A stretch of DNA of 64,000 nucleotides from NCBI GenBank assembly GCA_026826555.1, contig JAKSZT010054565.1:9754608-9818607 (forward strand), given 5' to 3'. The stretch comes from Tolypeutes matacus. Taxonomy: Eukaryota > Chordata > Mammalia > Cingulata > Chlamyphoridae. Shown piece by piece: positions 11,818-22,529 of the stretch (position 1 is its first letter; each line of letters begins with the position of its first letter). A program made the translations under genes and the position numbers. The notes under the pieces were generated by a model. It saw nothing but the letters and a program-made list of their open reading frames with translations, searched no databases and was not told the origin of the DNA.

Positions 11818-13345
11818 TTTATTTTGATGGACTTATTCAGTTGATTAGCTTCTCTCTCTGCTCTAGAGTTTTATTTAACTGGTGGTTCACTGTGTGTGTT
11901 AGGTTTTCTCTTTGACACTTTGTTCTTCTTGTTCTGTTTCCTTGCTTTTTTCTATGTTCCCTTGAAGGAAAAAGATTAGGGCCAGAGGAATCAAAAGAGG
12001 TAAGAAAGGAAAAAGGATAATAGTAATATGGATAAAAGTTAGAAGAGGGGCCCTATAAGACTTAGTAAAATGAATATTTAACTCATGTAGGCATTGTAGA
12101 GTAATAGGGGGAAAAAAGTGGAGTACCTACAATGGAATGGGAAACCAAATGGAGAAAAATATATAGAATGGTTTAAAAGGCCAGAATGATGATGAGAGAG
12201 TAAAAGTGTAAAGAAAGGGCTGAAAGGAAAAAGTTAATAAGAAATAATAATAAAAAAAAGGAAAGAAAACAGAATAGACAAGATAGAAATTGTCACCTGT
12301 GAAGTTAAGGAGTAATGAATAAAGGTGGAATGTAAGAACCATAACAGAAAGCAGAAGATAGAAAGATGAAGGAAGGAAAAGAGATAGCATTGTTAGACAA
12401 AATCAATATACACAGAGAAACATGCTAGCAGCACTTAATTTTTTAAAAAGCGGGGGGGGGGGGAGAAAGAGGAAAGAAAAGCAAGAAACAAATAAACAAG
12501 AGAAAAACCAAACAAACACACAACCAAGCAGTCAAACAAAGCTAAGGAAGAACAACGTTCCTTCTTGGGCCCTTGTGGAGCCTCTCAGTCTGCGTTCATC
12601 AATCAATTACCCAGCAGGCTTCTCTCTGCAGGTTTTGAGGCAGATTTTAGCAATTGAACTAAGTTAAAAATTTTTTTTAAGTAAGCTTTTTTTTTTTTGG
12701 AGAAATAAGAGACCCAAAAGAAGGCCTCTTCTGGACCACCCCCTCCACCGAGGAGACCCTAAATAGGCTCTCGGAAACTTATCAAACACTTCCCAACTGC
12801 CTGACCACCCCCAGGGGAGCTGAAACTCTGATACTCAGCACGGAACTATAAAATTGGCTGGCTCCGCCCCCTCCGTAGCCAAGACTCTGTGACCCAGGGT
12901 GGTTAGGTAAATCAGGCCTCCGTAGCAGGTTTGCCTCTCCCCTCAGCCCGGCACCACTTCAAGCCAGCTTGTTTGCTCCCAAAAGCTGCAAGGGGGTCCA
13001 GGCAGCCAAACCCACAGAAAGGTAAACCCCTTTCCACCATCTGCCAGAACCCTCCCACTCTTGAAGAATGCTCCTTCTTACCAGGTTGCTAGCAGGAGTT
13101 GGGGCCCACCCTAGCCCCCTGCCCTGAGGGTGGGACTCAGCCGTCTGGGTCCACGATTTCCAGCTGGGGAAAAACTCATGATTTTATCCTGAGCTATCTA
13201 CCTCACTCCATGGGCTAAGGTTCTCGCTCCGCGGGCTCCCAGAACAGACCACTAGGGCAGGATCCTGTTCCCAATCAGCCGTCCCCTGTGAGAGAGATGG
13301 TGAGTGCCCACCAAAACCGACGCCATCTTCTCTGATGTCTCTCCC
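11818..13345 (-). promoter_or_regulatory. L1-1 5' UTR with internal promoter region
   Basis: About 1.5 kb upstream of ORF1. The distal 600 bp are GC-rich against an otherwise AT-rich element and include a GC-box-like 'ggctccgcccc' near 12,860. The extreme 5' end carries gccatctt (13,322-13,329), which on the sense strand is AAGATGGC, a YY1-type site about 20 nt from the L1 5' end. The ORF1-proximal half is purine-rich, with a run of ten or more G near 12,452. Promoter activity is inferred from L1 biology and was not measured. Confidence 0.7.
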
Positions 13346-13957
13346 ATTTTGTTTTTCTGTAGTATCTTTATCTGGTTTGGGTATTTGTGTGATGTTGGTT
13401 TCATAGAGTGAGTTTGGTAGTATTCTTTCCTGTTCAATTTTTTGGAAGAACTTGAGCAACTTTGGTATTAGATTGTCTTTGAATGACTGGTAGAATTCAC
13501 CTGTGGAGCCATCTGGTCCCAGGATTTACATCCTAGGGAGATTTTTGATGACTGTTTCAATCTCTTCACTTGTGATTGGTTTGTTGAGGTCTTCTATTTC
13601 TTCTAGGGTCAGTGTAGGTAGTTCATGTGTTTCTAGGAATTTGTCCAACTCATCTACATTGTCTAGTTTTTTGGCATACATTTGTTCAAGGAATCCTCTT
13701 ATGATCTCTTATTTCTGTGGGGTCAATGATAATGTCCCCCTCTCATTTCTTATTTTATTTATTTGCAACTTCTCTTTTTTTTTTTTCTTTGTCAGCCTAG
13801 CTAAGAGTTTCTCGTTTTTGTTGATCTTCTCAAAGACAAACATTTGGTTTTGTTTATTCTCTCTATTGTCTTTTTGTTCTCAATTTCATTTATTTGTGCT
13901 CTGATCTTTGCTATTTCTTTTTTTCAGCTTGGTTTGGGATTAGTTTTGTGTTCTTGT
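13346..13957 (-). pseudogene. L1 A ORF2, middle part
   Basis: ORF2 text of L1 A resumes here after the L1-1 insertion ('gtagtatctttatctgg' follows on from 'ggtctgtaattttctt' at 3,889). It covers the region between the RT and the endonuclease and has no long open frame. It ends abruptly at 13,957, where ORF2 C-terminal text of another L1 (B) begins. The A sequence that should follow, the endonuclease, is missing. A resumes only at 36,846 in ORF1. Confidence 0.75.
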
Positions 13958-16275
13958 ATGTGTATACCATAATTTGCTTATCCTTTCATCTGTTGATGGA
14001 CAATTGGGTTGCTTCCAACTTTCGGCAATAGTGAATAATGCCATGATGAGCATTGGTGTGCATATATCTGTTCAGGTCCCTGCTTTCAATTCTTCTGGAT
14101 ATATACCCAGAAGTGGGCTTGCTGGATCATATGGCATTTCAATAGTTAGCTTCCTCAGGAACCGCCAAACTGTCCTCCACAATGGTTGCACCTTCCTACA
14201 GTCCCACCAGCAGTGATGAGTGTTCCCTTTTCCTCACAGCTTCTTCAACACTTGTAGATCTCTATTTTTTTAAATAGCTGCTTGTCTAATAGGTGTAAGA
14301 TGATATCTCATTGTAGTTTTGATTTGCATTCCCCTAGTAGTTATGAATGTTGAGCATCTTTTCATGTGCTCTGTAGTTATTTGTATGTCTTCTTTGAAGT
14401 GTCTATTCAAATCTCTTGCCCATTTTTAAAATGGTTTGTTTGTATTTTTATTTTTGAGATATAGGATTTTTTATGTATGGTGGGTATTAGGCCCTTATCA
14501 GATAAATGGTTACCAAATATTTTCTCCCATTGAGTAGGCTGTCTTTTCACTTTCTTGACAAACTACTTTGACGCACAAAAAATTTTTAATTTTGAAGTGG
14601 TCCCATTTATCTATTTTATCTTTCATTATTCGCACTTTGGGTGTAAAGTTTATGAAATGATTTCCTGCTACAAGTTTTCTTAGATGTTTCCCTATACTAT
14701 CTTCTAGGGGCTTTGTGGTCTTGGCTTTTATATTTAGGTCCTTGATCCATCCTGAGGTAACTACTGTACAGGGCGTGAGATGATGTTTCTCTCCCATTTC
14801 CCTGGATATAGATATCCAGCTTTCCAACATCACTTTCTGAAGAGGCCATTCTGTCCCAGTTGAGTGGGTTTGGTGGCTTTGTCAAATATCAGTTGACCGT
14901 ATATTAAGGATCTATATCAGAGCTCTCAATTTGATTCCATTGGTCAGTATGTCTATCCTTTTGCCAATACCATGCAGTTTGACCACTGAATATTTGTAGT
15001 ATGCTTCAAAGTCATGTAGCATGATTCCTCCAAGTTTTTCTTTTTCAATATGTTTTTGGCTATTCAGGGTCCTCCATCCTTCCAAATAAATTTCATAATT
15101 AGCATTTCTAAGTTAGTAAAAAAATGCTGTTATAATTTTCATTGGGACTTTGTTAAATCTGCAAATCAACCTAAGTAGGGCAGACATCTTCATGATATTT
15201 AGTCTTCCAAGTCAAGAACATGGAACATTTCTCCATTTATTTAGGTCTTCTTTGATTTCCTCCAACAATGCTGTGTAGTACTCTGTGTACAAGTCCTTCA
15301 CATCTTTAGTTAAGTTTATTCGATATAAATTTATATTGAATAATATGTTTATATAGGTATTTAATTCTTTTAATTGCTATTGTAAATGGAATTTTTAAAT
15401 TGATTTCTTCCTCAGATTGCTCATTATTGATGTACAGAAATGTTACTGATTTTTGCATATTACTCCTACATCCTGCCACTTTACTGAACTCGTTTATCAG
15501 CTCGAGATGCTTTGTTGCAGATTTCTCAGGGCTCTCTATTTGTAAGATCATGTCATCTGCAAATAGTGAAATTTCTACTTCTTCCTTCCCAATCCGGATG
15601 CCCTTTATATCTTTTTCTCGCCTACATGCTCAAGCAAGTACTTTTAACAAAATGTTAAATAAGAGTGGAGACAGTGGGCATCCTTGTCTTGTTCCAGATC
15701 TTAGAGGGAAAGCCTTTAACCTTCCACCATTGAATATGATGTTAGCAGTGGATTTTTCATATATACCCTTTATTGTGTTGAGGAAGTTTCCTTCTATTCC
15801 TATCTTTTGAAGTGTTTTTTATCAAGAAAGCATTCTGTATTTTGTCAAATGCTTTTTCTGCATCAACAGAGATGATCATGTGGTTTTTTTCTTTCAATCT
15901 GTGAATGTGGTGTATTATATTGATTGATTTTCTTATGTTGAAACATCCTTGCATACCAGGCATGAAACCCACTTGGTCATGGTGTAGAATTCATTTGATG
16001 CATTATTGAATGTAATTAGCAAGTATTTTGCTGAGGATTTTAGCATTGAAGATCATTAGAGAGATTGGTCTGTAGTTTTCTTTTCTTGTGGCATCTTTAT
16101 GTGGCTTTGGGATTAGGGTGATGTTGGCATCATAGAATGAGTTAGGCAATGTTCCTTCCACTTCTATTTTTTTGGAAGAGTTTAAGCAGGATTGGTGTTT
16201 GTTTTTCCTGGAATGATTGGTAGAATTCACCTGTGAAGCCATCTGGTTCTGGGCTCTTCTTAGTTGGGAGGTTTT
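13958..16275 (-). pseudogene. L1 B ORF2, 3' part
   Basis: C-terminal and RT part of L1 B ORF2. Short frames retain RT motifs: '[10 protein letters not shown]' near 15,850, and FADD at 15,552-15,563 (gtcatctgcaaa on the plus strand). The piece at 14,510-14,833 shows the conserved 'GWIKDLNIKAKT' block. No frame exceeds about 110 residues. It ends at 'agttgggaggtttt' (16,262-16,275), the left TSD copy of L1 C. Confidence 0.85.
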
Positions 16276-16550
16276 TTTCAAAACTTTAATGATGTTTCTT
16301 TTTTATTTTTGTAAAAATTTTACTGCTCTTCAACGTGTTTTAGAATTGGGCAGTCATATACAATCAAGGACCTTACAAAGACACTTTACTTTCCTAATAA
16401 TAAGCTTCTCAAAAAAAAACCCCACATAAATACTAAAACAACAAATCTTTGGACATTGGGATCACAGAAAGTTGAAAAATGAAATTATCTAATACTATTA
16501 GATACTATTATGGACTCTTTCTATTACTCAGTTACTCCTATTAGCTTTTT
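16276..16550. other. Segment of unknown origin at the 3' end of L1 C
   Basis: About 275 bp between the B/C junction and the recognisable L1 3' UTR. It has no coding potential and no match to the other L1 3' UTRs in the window. It contains a run of nine A near 16,412 and a repeated 'atactatta' near 16,492-16,510. It could be a 3' transduction carried by C, an unrecognised repeat, or a diverged L1 3' end. Confidence 0.4.
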
Positions 16551-17473
16551 TCCTTAAACCAATTTATTGAAGTATATCAATCATACATGAACATACATAA
16601 ACAATAAAGTGTTTAGTAAAAATTGTGAACTTACAAAACAAACAGGCATAACATCATACAGGGCTTCCATACATCACCCCAAAACAAATTCCTTACATTG
16701 TATGAAACATTTGTAATGAATTTTAAAGAGTATGCTAACATATTACTACTAACTATAGTCCATGTTTTACATTTGGTGTATTTTCCCCCTAACCAACCCT
16801 ATTAGTTTTTTAATATTTTTTATTACAGAGTCGCAAACTTTCAAAACAATCATGCACATGTGTAGAATTCCCATACAAAACCTCTTCACCAATATACCAC
16901 ACCATTGTAGAACATTTGTTACAGATTATGACCTAATATCATCAGACTATTACCACTAACCATGGTCCATATCATACACTTGGCATAATTTTTCCATATC
17001 TTCTTATAATTAACTCAGTACATCTTTGGCATTGATGCAAGAATATTACAGCATTGCTTTTAACTATAGTCCATAGTTTACAGTAATTGTATTTTTCCTA
17101 TGCTTCTCCATATTCCCACCACCCTGCAATAGTGATGTACATACATTCTAGTTCACATTTGTCCTATTAATCAATATTCTCACCCACCTCTGGGTTCACT
17201 GTGTTATTCAGTCCCTAGATTATTCTCTAGCTTTCTTTCTATTGACATTTACATCCCTAGACTATCATTTTCAGCCACAATCCCATTTATAAACCAGCTG
17301 CTACTCACTATAATGTGCTACCATAAACTCTATCCATTTCCACACATTTACAGTCAAGTTAATTAAAACTTCTACAAACATTAAGCATCAGTACTCCTTC
17401 GCAGCCCTCCTCTTATCTACTAATAACGTATACTCTAGGTTTTAACTCCATGTGTTTATTCTGTGTATATGGC
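16551..17473 (-). other. L1 C 3' UTR
   Basis: AT-rich antisense 3' UTR starting with 'ccaatttattgaagtatatc', the block typical of L1M-type 3' ends. It ends at the ORF2 stop (17,474). Block order matches the 3' UTR of L1 A at 1,126-1,712. Confidence 0.65.
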
Positions 17474-19404
17474 TCACATTAGTAAGACCATGAAATATTT
17501 GTTCTTTTGTGTCTGGCTTATTTCACTTAGCATAATGTCTTCATGATTCATCCATGTTATCATAAGTGTCCCACTTTCATTTCTTCTTACTGCAGCATAG
17601 TATTCCATTGTATGTATATACCACATTTTGTTTATCCATACATTGGTTGATGGATGCTTGTGTTGTTTCCATTTTTTGTTAATTGTGAATAACGCCAATA
17701 TGAACATCAATGTGTAGATGTCTGTTCATGTCACAGTTTTCAGTTCTTCTAGATGTATTCCTAGTAAAGGAATTGCTGGATCATATGGAAGTTCTATATT
17801 TAGCTTCCTGAGGAACTGCCAAACTATCTTCTATAGAGAATGCACCATTTTACAATCCCACCAACAGTGGAGGAATGTTCCTATTTCTCCACATCCTCTC
17901 CAGTGGTTATTGTTTTTTGTATTTTGAATAATGGTCATTCTATACGGTGTGAGATGATATCTCATTGTTGTTTTGATTTACATTTCCCTAATAGTTAGTG
18001 ATACGGAACATTTTTTCACTGCTTTTTGGCCATTTGTATTTCCTCTTTGGAGAAATATCTAGTTAAGTCTTTTGCCCATTTTAAAATTAGATTGCTTGCT
18101 CTTTTATTGTTGAGTTGTATGATCACTTTATATAGAATGAAAATCAAACTCTTGTCGGATATGTGGGTTCCAAATATTTTCTCCCATTGAGTGGGATATC
18201 TTTTCACCTTCTAGACGAAGTCCTTTGAATCAGAAAGGTGTTCAAGTTTGAGGACATCTCTTTTGTCCATGTTTTCTTTCATTGCTCATGCTTTTGGTGT
18301 AAAGTTTAAGAATGCACCACCTAATACCAGGTCTTGAAAATGTTTTCCTACATTTTCTTCTATTAGCTTTATGGTTCTATCTTTTATATTTAGGTCTTTG
18401 ATCCATTTTGAGTTAATCTTTGTATAGAGTGTGAGATAGGGGTTCTCTTTCTTTCTTTTAGCTATGGATATCCAGTTTTCCTAGTTAGGTCATTGATTTT
18501 AGCACTTTCTTCTTTTTAAGTGTAAGCATTGAGGGCTATAAATTTCCCTATCAGCACTGTCTTTGTAGGTTCTGATATGTTGTTTTCTCCTTTTCATTCA
18601 TCTCAAGATATTTATTGATTTCTCTTGCAGTTTCTTCTTTGATGCACTGATTATTTGAGTGTGTTGTTTACTCTCCATATTTGTGAATTTTCCTTTTATC
18701 CACCTCTTATTGATTTCCAACTTTATTCCATTATGATCAGAGAAGATGTTTTGTGTAATTTTGATCTTGTTTAATTTATTGAGATCTGCTTTGTGACCCT
18801 ACATATGGTCTATCCTGCAGAAAGATCCAGGAACACTTGAGAAGAATATATACCCTGCTGTTTTGGGGTTCAGTGTTCTGTATATGTCTATTAGGTTTAG
18901 TCCATTTATCATATTATTCGAGCTCTCTGTTTCTTTGTTGATCCTCTGCCCAGATATTCTATCCAATGCTGAGAGTGGTGTATTGAAGTCTCCAACTAAT
19001 ATTTTAGAGACATCTATTTCTCCCTTCAGTTTTGGCAGTGTTTGCTCATGTAATTTGGGGCATCCTGGTTAGGTACACATGCATTTCTGATTGTTATCTC
19101 TTCCTGGTGAATTGCCCCTTTTATTAATATATAATGTCCTTCCTTGTCTCTAATAAGAATTTTGCTTTTAAAGTCTCTTTCATCCAATATAAGTATAGCA
19201 ACTTAAGCTTTTCTTTTGGTTATTGCATGCATGGAATATATTTTTTCCAGCCTTTCACTTTCACACTATTGGTAACCTTGGGTGTCAGGTGAGTCTCTTG
19301 TAGACAACATATAGATGGCTCATATGTTCTTATCCATTCTGCCAGGCTGTTTCTTTTGATTGAGGACTTTAATCCATTAACATTCATGTTTTTACTTCAC
19401 CCAT
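17474..19404 (-). pseudogene. L1 C ORF2 with internal deletion
   Basis: The C-terminal part (17,474-18,480) includes '[21 protein letters not shown]' minus its last residue and ends at 'tatccagttttc'. The next bases (18,481 on) are endonuclease/linker text, 'ctagttaggtcattgatttt', running to a likely start at 19,402-19,404. The RT core is therefore absent, and only about 1.93 kb of the normal 3.8 kb remains. The join shows short 'ttttc' homology. The rest is scattered with stops; the longest piece is 78 residues. Confidence 0.75.
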
Positions 19405-19489
19405 TTGACCCTTGGGTTTTATCTTTCATATTTTATTTTCACCACTCTTTTTATACTTTCAGTGACTTTAACTGATATAATCTTCATTT

Positions 19490-20460
19490 CTAGGCTTTCT
19501 TCCAAATCTCTCTGTCCTGTCTTTTCTTTTTAGGCAATAGCAATCCCTTTAGTATTTCCTCCAAAGCCGGTCTCTTGGTTACAAACTCTCTCAGTTTCTG
19601 TTTATCTGTAAATATTCTAAACTTTCCTTCATTTTTGAAAGACCATCTTGCCAGATATAAGATTCTTGGCTGGCAGTGTTTCTCTTGCAGTATCTTAAAT
19701 ATATCATACCACTGCTTTCTTGCCTCCATGGTTTCTGATGAAAAATCCGGCACTTAATCTTATTGGGTATCCTTTGAATGTTATGCATTGATTTTCTCTT
19801 GCTGCTCTCAGAATTTTCTCTTTGTCTTTGGCATTTAACATTCTGATTAGTATGTGTCTCAAAGTTGGTCTATTAAGATTTATTCATATGGGAGTAAATT
19901 GAGCTTCTTGGACATGGGTATCTATGTCCTTCAATAGGGTTGGGAAATATTTTACCATTATTTCTTCAAATATTCCTTCTTCCTCTTTTCCATTCTCCTC
20001 TCCTTCTGGGACACCAGTGACATTATGTTTGTATGTCACTTCCTGTCATTTAGTTCCCTGAGACCCTTTTCAATCTTTCCATTCTTTTTTTCATCTGATC
20101 TTTGTATGTTTGTTTTCAGAGGCCATGTCTTCAAGCTCACCAATCCTTTCTTCTGTCTCCTATATTCTGCTGTTATATGCCTCCAATGTATTTTTACTTC
20201 ATTTATTGTAACTTTCATTCCCATAATATCTGCTGTTTTTCTATGTATGCTTTCATATTCTTCTTTGTGCTCCCCCAGTGTCTTCTTAATATCCTTAATC
20301 TCTTTAACCAGCTCATTGAATTTACTAAGGAGATTTGTTTGAATATCTATGATTAGTTGTCTCAACTCCTTTATGTCATCTAGAGGCTAATCTTGTTCCT
20401 TTAGTCCATATCTTTCGGATTTTTGGTATGGATTGTAATTTTTCGCTGATGTCTTTGCAT
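19490..20460 (-). pseudogene. L1 C ORF1 (decayed)
   Basis: ORF1 of L1 C. An 87-residue C-terminal frame (19,490-19,753) has 'ARKQWYDIFKILQEKHCQP', and a 109-residue frame (20,036-20,365) has the coiled-coil phrase 'KEIKDIKKTLGEHKEEYES'. The likely start is at 20,458-20,460 by alignment with L1-2. Several frameshifts separate the pieces. Confidence 0.8.
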
Positions 20461-20639
20461 CTCGATTGCTAGATGTACTTATTCTGGGTGCAGTTTCTTT
20501 CTTTACTTTAGGGGTTTCTAGCCCTTTCTCCCTTGCTGGTTGTGTAGTAGGAGCTAAGAATGTAGTTGATGCTGTAAGCTGTGGATGTTGAAGCTGTCTG
20601 TGGTGCCCCAGGAACTGATGAAGCTTCTCCCTCTTTTCT

Positions 20640-21775
20640 CCTCTGCCAGAGGTAGGAACAGAGCTGCAGCCATGTGTAATAATCCAAGTCTTGCAGGCCA
20701 AGACCATCTGTAATTGCCTGGATAGTCTGATGAAGCATCACACTCCTTTCTCCCCTGCCTCGCGAAGGGATGGAGCTGCAGGTATGGACAGCAATCTGTG
20801 CTGTGCAGTTGCCCAGGTAGTCTGATGTAGCACTGCCTCCACCCCTCTGCCAGGGGTGGAGTTCAACCATTCAGAGTGTCCAGCAATCTAATCTGTGTAG
20901 GCCAAATGTCCTGCAGTTGCCCTGGGAGGCTGAAGGAGTAATATCACATCTACCTTTTAGGGGGTGGGGATGGGACCACAGGCATCCAACAGTTCAGTCT
21001 ATGCAGGCTAAAAGTGCCTGCTGTTGCCTAGAGAGGCAGAGGAAACTCCAGCCCCAAGTGTGGATCCACAGGTATCCAACAGTTCAGTCTCTGTAGTCTG
21101 AAAGTGCCTGCTATTGCCCAGAGAGGCTGAGGAAATGCCAGCCCCTCCTAGCCTGTTAGGGGGTGAGGGTAGATCCACAGGTGCCCAACAGTTCAGTCCG
21201 TGCAGGACAAAAGTGCCTGCTGTTGCCTAGAAAGGCTAGGAAAACATCGTTCCTCAGGGATGGAACTACGGTGTCTGACTATTCAGTCTGTGTGGGCCAA
21301 AAGCACTTGCAGTTACTCAGAGAGGCTGGGGAAACATTGCTCCCATCTTGTCCTATCAGGGGTGGGTGTGTGGAACCACAGGCACCCAACAGTTGAGTTC
21401 TTGCAGGCCAAAAGTGCCTGCAGTTTCCCAGAGAGGCTGAGGAACACAAACCTTCTCCTATCTTATTGGGGGGCAGGAATGGAGCTAAAAGTGCCTGAGT
21501 AGCCAGTCTGTATGGGCTGAGAACACTTGCAATTGCCCAGAGAAGCTGAAGAAACACCAGCCCCCTCTATCCTGGGAGTGGAGGGGTGGAGATAGAATCC
21601 AAGGTACTCAACAAACCAGTTCATGTGGGCTGAAAGTGCTTGCAGTTGCCCAGATAGGCTGAGGAAACACAGCTTCTCTCCTATCTTATTGGGTGACAGA
21701 GATGGAGTGCCAGATCTCTGACTATTCTATCTGTGCCAGCCAAAAGCACCTGTTGTTGTTTGGAGAGGTTAGTGC
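20640..21775 (-). repeat. Tandem monomers in the L1 C 5' UTR (about 11 units of 90-112 bp)
   Basis: A roughly 100-bp unit recurs about 11 times. Its most recognisable core on the plus strand is 'ttcagtct.tgcaggcyaaaagtgcctgc' followed by 'gttgcccagagaggctgagg'. Core copies lie near 20,697, 20,797, 20,901, 21,007, 21,098, 21,206, 21,296, 21,407, 21,515, 21,627 and 21,737. Units have diverged and those nearest ORF1 are the least alike. Position upstream of ORF1 makes this a monomer-type L1 5' UTR, comparable in layout to the repeated promoter monomers of mouse L1. No such units occur in A, B, L1-1 or L1-2. Confidence 0.85.
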
Positions 21776-21783
21776 AGGTCCCC

Positions 21784-22529
21784 AGTTGAGATGATTTTGA
21801 TGACTAATTCAGTCTCATTACTTGTGATTGGTCTGTTGGATTCATCAATTTCTTCTTTCGTCAATGTAGGCTGCTTATGTGTTTCTAGAAATTTGTCTAT
21901 TTCATCTAAGTTATCCATATTGTTGGTATAAATTTTTTCAAAGTATCCTCTTATGATACTCTTTATTTTTGTGGGGTCAGTGGTGATATCCACTCCCTTG
22001 TTTTTTATTTCAAATATTTGCATCTTATCTATTTTTTTCTTTGTTAGTCTAGCTAAGGGTTTGTCAATTTTATTGATCTTCTCAAAGAACCAGCTTTTGG
22101 TTTTATTAATTTTTTCTAGTGTTTTTTTTTTTTTAATTCTCATTTTTCATTTAGTTCTGCTCTAATCTTTGTTATTTCCTTCTTTCTGCTCATTTTAGGA
22201 TTAGTTTGTTGTTCTTTTATTAGCCTTCCCCAGGTGTGCAGTTAGGTCTTTGATTTTAGCTCTTTCTTCTTTTTAAAATAGAGGCATTTATGGCTATTAA
22301 TTCCCTCTCAGCACTGCTTTTACTGCATCCCAAAAGTTTTGATATGTTGTGTTGTCATTTTCATTCGTTTCAAGGTAGTTACTGATTGCTTTGCAATTTC
22401 CTCTGTGACCCACTGATTGTCTAAGAGTGTTGTTTGACTTCCATACCTGTTTGCCTATTCTGGTTCTCTGCCTCTTACTGATTTCCAGTTTCATTTCATT
22501 GTGGTCAGAGAAATTACTTTGTGTAATTT
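21784..22529 (-). pseudogene. L1 B ORF2, middle part
   Basis: ORF2 text of B continues from 16,275: the RT-to-endonuclease linker, with a 124-residue frame (21,769-22,143) holding 'DIKNKGVDITTDPTKIKSII'-like wording near 22,000. It ends at the left TSD copy of L1-2 (22,517-22,529). Short polypyrimidine expansions, such as one near 22,120, break the frame. Confidence 0.8.

Larger units (their letters stand above)
3911..13345 (-). mobile_element. L1-1: near-full-length young LINE-1
   Basis: A minus-strand LINE-1 holding, in plus-strand order, a 3' UTR (3,911-6,932), ORF2 (6,933-10,778), ORF1 (10,801-11,817) and a 5' UTR (11,818-13,345). Without a solo LTR inserted in its 3' UTR it is about 9.07 kb. 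It sits in ORF2 of L1 A, whose text stops near 3,895 and resumes at 13,346. Possible TSD copies are 'attttcttcttttt' (3,896) and 'attttgtttttctg' (13,346); the match is imperfect and lies in a T-rich stretch, so the exact ends are uncertain by some bases. Confidence 0.9.
16276..21783 (-). mobile_element. L1 C, inserted in L1 B
   Basis: An older-type L1 in minus orientation with a 3' segment, 3' UTR, a shortened ORF2, ORF1 and a 5' UTR made of tandem monomers. ORF2 text of B stops at 16,275 and resumes at 21,784. The flanks carry a diverged TSD: 'agttgggaggtttt' (16,262-16,275) versus 'agttgagatgatttt' (21,784-21,798). Its ORF1 and 3' UTR resemble those of A more than those of L1-1 or L1-2, yet it lies inside B. 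Either an old lineage stayed active, or the order of events is more complex than I can resolve by eye. Confidence 0.7.

Noticed and set aside
20640..21775. Independent satellite array
   Set aside because: It sits exactly upstream of ORF1 of an L1 within that element's TSD copies, so a 5' UTR is the simpler reading; the satellite option is kept as a test.
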